Of a stretch of 64,000 nucleotides of DNA, positions 61,840-64,000 are shown piece by piece. Source of the DNA: Bathymodiolus brooksi. Its lineage: Eukaryota > Mollusca > Bivalvia > Mytilida > Modiolidae. The stretch covers positions 1,674,001 through 1,738,000 of the forward strand of contig OY804578.1 in assembly GCA_963680875.1 (NCBI GenBank). The letters run 5' to 3'. Position 1 is the stretch's first letter, and each line of letters starts with the position of its first letter. The notes beneath the pieces are model-generated. The model saw only the letters and a list, made by a program, of their open reading frames with translations. It made no database searches and was not told the origin of the DNA. Made by a program: the position numbers and the translations under genes.

Positions 61840-64000
61840 TCTGTGTAGTGTTTTGTTTTGATATATAGATCTTTAGTTTTATGTGTAGTGTTTTGTATTG
61901 ATATAGAGATCTTTAGTTTTCTGTGTAGTGTTTTGTATTGATATATAGATCTTTAGTTTTCTGTTTAATGTTTTGTATTGATATATAGATCTTTAGTTTT
62001 CTATGTAGTGTTTTGTATTGATAAATATATCTTTAGTTTTCTGTGTAGTGTTTTGTATTGATATATAGATCTTTAGTTTTATGTGTAGTGTTTTGTATTG
62101 ATATATAGATCTTTAGTTTTCTGTGTAGTGTTTTGTATTGATATATAGATCTTTAGTTTTCTATGTAGTGTTTTGTATTGATATATAGATCTTTAGGTTT
62201 CTGTGTAGTGTTTTGTATTGATATAGAGATCTTTAGTTTTCTGTGTAGTGTTTTGTATTGATATATAGATCTTTAGTTTTCTGTTTAATGTTTTGTATTG
62301 ATATATAGATCTTTAGTTTTCTGTGTAGTGTTTTGTATTGATTTATAGATCTTTAGTTTTCTGTGTAGTGTTTGGTATTGATATATAGATCTTTAGTTCT
62401 CAGTGTAGTGTTTGTATTGATAAATAGATCTTTAGTTTTCTGTGTAGTGTTTTGTATTGATATATAGATCTTTAGTTTTCTGTGTAGTGTTTTGTATTGA
62501 TATATAGATCTTTAGTTTTCTGTGTAATGTTTTGTATTGATAAAAAGATCTTTAGTTTTCTGTGTAGTGTTTTGTATTGATATATAGATCTTTAGTTTTC
62601 TGTTTAGTGTTTTGTATTGATATATAGATCTTTAGTTTTCTGTGTAGTGTTTTGTATTGATATATAGATCTTTAGTTTTCTGTTTAGTGTTTTGTATTGA
62701 TATATAGATCTTTAGTTTTCTGCTTAGTGTTTTGTATTGATATATAGATCATTAGTTCTCAGTGTAGTGTTTTGTATTGATATATAGATCTTTAGTTTTC
62801 TGTGTAGTGTTTTGTACTGATATATAGTTCTTTAGTTTTCTGTGTAGTGTTTTGTATTCATATATAGATCTTTAGTTTTCTGTGTAGTGTTTTGTATTGA
62901 TATATAGATCTTTAGTTTTCTGTGTAGTGTTTTGTATTGATATATAGATCTTTAGTTTTCTATATAGTGTTTTGTGTTGATATATAGATCTTTAGTTTTC
63001 TGTGTAGTGTTTTGTATTGATATATAGATCTTTAGTTTTATGTGTAGTGTTTTGTATTGATATATAGATCTTTAGTTTTCTCTGTAGTGTTTTGTATTGA
63101 TATATAGATCTTTAGTTTTCTATGTAGTGTTTTGTATTGATATATAGATCTTTAGGTTTCTGTGTAGTGTTTTGTATTGATATATAGATCTTTAGTTTTC
63201 TATGTAGTGTTTTGTATTGATATATAGATCTTTAGTTTTCTGTGTAGTGTTTTGTATTGATAAATAGATCTTTAGTTTTCTGTTTAATGTTTTGTATTGA
63301 TATATAGATCTTTAGTTTTCTGTGTAATGTTTTGTATTGATATATAGATCTTTAGTTTTCTGTGTAGTGTTTTGTATTGATATATAGATCTTTAGTTTTC
63401 TGGGTAGTGTTTTGTATTGAGATATAGATCTTTAGTTTTCTGTGTAGTGTTTTGTATTGATATATAGATCTTTAGTTTTCTGTGTAGTGTTTTGTATTGA
63501 TATATAGATCTTTAGTTTTCTATGTAGTGTTTTGTATTGATATATAGATCTTTAGTTTTCTGTGTAGTGTTTTGTATTGATATATAGATCTTTAGTTTTC
63601 TGTGTAGTGCTTTGTATTGATATATAGATCTTTAGTTTTCTGTGTAGTGTTTGGTATTGATATATAGATCTTTAGTTCTCAGTGTAGTGTTTTGTATTGA
63701 TAAATAGATCTTTAGTTTTCTGTTTAGTGTTTTGTATTGATATATAGATCTTTAGTTTTCTGTTTAGTGTTTTGTAATGATATATAGATCTTTAGTTTTC
63801 TCTGTAGTGTTTTGTATTGCTATATAGATCTTTAGTTTTCTGTGTAGTGTTTTGTATTGATATATAGATCTTTAGTTTTCAGTGTAATGTTTTGTATTGA
63901 TATATAGATCTTTAGTTTTCTGTGTAGTGTTTTGTATTGATATATAGATCTTTAGTTTTCTGTGTAATGTTTTGTATTGATATAAAGATCTTTAGTTTTC

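Larger units (their letters stand above)
3880..62438. repeat. 39-bp monomer class b: TCAG start + GTTTG + GATAAATAG
   Basis: Twenty-six copies start at 3880, 4519, 10597, 10836, 10995, 12074, 14193, 22149, 22868, 25665, 26384, 29741, 30460, 37217, 37936, 40414, 41093, 43211, 44609, 46727, 48125, 50844, 54323, 56642, 59881 and 62400. Most follow a GTTTGGTATT monomer ending TTC. A 719-bp pair recurs (22149/22868, 25665/26384, 29741/30460, 37217/37936). A 40-bp sister form, with the T run intact, follows GTTTGGTATT when the monomer before that carries GCTTTG, for example near 1960 and 6480. Confidence 0.95.
161..62758. repeat. GCTT marker monomer (CTGCTTAG ... GAAATATAGATCG/A)
   Basis: Thirteen copies start at 161, 4838, 14912, 26703, 30779, 41412, 44928, 48444, 51083, 54642, 56841, 60200 and 62719. 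The first five read GATCGTT and the last eight GATCATT, a CpG to CpA change. A TCAG-start monomer follows each. The 62719 copy has GATATATAG in place of GAAATATAG and so is a hybrid. From 41 kb the distance to the next CTGGGTAG monomer is usually 600 bp (680 at 62719, 200 at 54642). Confidence 0.92.
1640..63438. repeat. CTGGGTAG marker monomer (with GAGATATAG)
   Basis: Twenty-one copies start at 1640, 6158, 8797, 16231, 18950, 23386, 28262, 32338, 35057, 38614, 42012, 43410, 45528, 46926, 49044, 51683, 52523, 54842, 57441, 60800 and 63399. This is the only monomer type in which I saw GGG. Up to 38614 it ends TAGTTAT; from 42012 on it ends TAGTTTT. The 57441 copy has GATATATAG in place of GAGATATAG. 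It is the most useful landmark for aligning HOR copies across the window. Confidence 0.93.
1..64000. repeat. 40-bp AT-rich satellite DNA array, 1601 monomers, filling the window
   Basis: The same 40-bp unit repeats head to tail from the first to the last base, always in the same orientation. The phase slips by one base only 42 times, always as a loss, so the count is 1559 x 40 + 42 x 39 + 2 = 64,000. The consensus has 22 T, 8 A, 8 G and 2 C. Most monomers carry zero to three substitutions. No unique DNA, transposon or boundary is present. No stretch is coding. On the plus strand the consensus has stops in all three frames within each monomer (TAG at 7-9, TGA at 20-22, TAG at 27-29 and 35-37). 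On the minus strand the single TAA per monomer closes each frame about every 120 bases because 40 is not a multiple of 3. A eukaryotic heterochromatic satellite is the natural reading; the chromosomal location cannot be told from the sequence. Confidence 0.98.

Noticed and set aside
1..64000. Minus-strand open reading frames longer than 40 codons
   Set aside because: The minus strand has one TAA per monomer, so each frame is open for about 120 bases by default. Variants that lose it (CTTTTG, CTTTGG, CTTTGTTTT) or 39-bp monomers lengthen a frame by chance. The products would be low-complexity repeat translations, and the minus-strand consensus has no ATG.
1..64000. CRISPR array, because of the regular short repeats
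   Set aside because: There are no spacers: the 40-bp units abut directly and the differences between them are scattered substitutions. No cas-like gene is present.
1..64000. Telomeric repeat, because of the G+T-rich strand
   Set aside because: The unit is 40 bp, has no G run except in CTGGGTAG monomers, and is unlike the 5-8-bp telomere families. A subtelomeric location is still possible.
1..64000. TATATA as promoter elements and T runs as terminators
   Set aside because: They occur in every monomer as part of the repeat consensus, with no gene nearby, so they carry no specific regulatory evidence.

Overview
The whole window is one uninterrupted tandem array of a 40-bp, roughly 75% A+T satellite monomer. 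I see no gene, RNA gene, transposon, CRISPR array or unique flanking sequence, and the array runs off both ends. Following the repeat phase base by base gives 1601 complete monomers plus 2 bases. Of these, 1559 are 40 bp and 42 are 39 bp, which sums exactly to 64,000. I found no insertion and no interruption. Such an array points to a eukaryotic heterochromatic block (centromeric, pericentromeric, subtelomeric, or a sex or B chromosome) assembled from long reads. I cannot name the species or the satellite family from the sequence.

Monomers differ from the consensus mostly by one to three substitutions. The same variants recur in the same order, so the array has a higher-order repeat (HOR) structure. 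Three domains can be told apart. Domain I (about 1-25.6 kb) is a mosaic with long shifts of 4677, 7157 and about 10,073 bp and local duplications of 160, 240 and 920 bp. Domain II (about 25.6-40.5 kb) holds four copies of an HOR starting at 28023, 32099, 34818 and 38375, spaced 4076, 2719 and 3557 bp, with a private T variant 668 bp into each. Domain III (about 40.5-64 kb) starts with a very regular 3516-bp HOR (88 monomers, four of them 39 bp, about 2.6 copies). This is built from alternating 1398- and 2118-bp units. From about 50 kb it passes into a mosaic with shifts of 840, 2319, 640 and about 3359 bp.

Every duplication length I measured is a whole number of 40-bp monomers minus the number of 39-bp monomers it contains. 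This is what in-register unequal exchange would produce. The 39-bp monomers fall into four classes and serve as exact landmarks. Between about 38.6 and 41.4 kb several markers switch state together, including loss of the only CpG sites in the array.

I found no candidate for a new gene system. What is of interest is the satellite itself: its HOR organisation, the one-way indel pattern, the strong strand asymmetry and the domain boundary.
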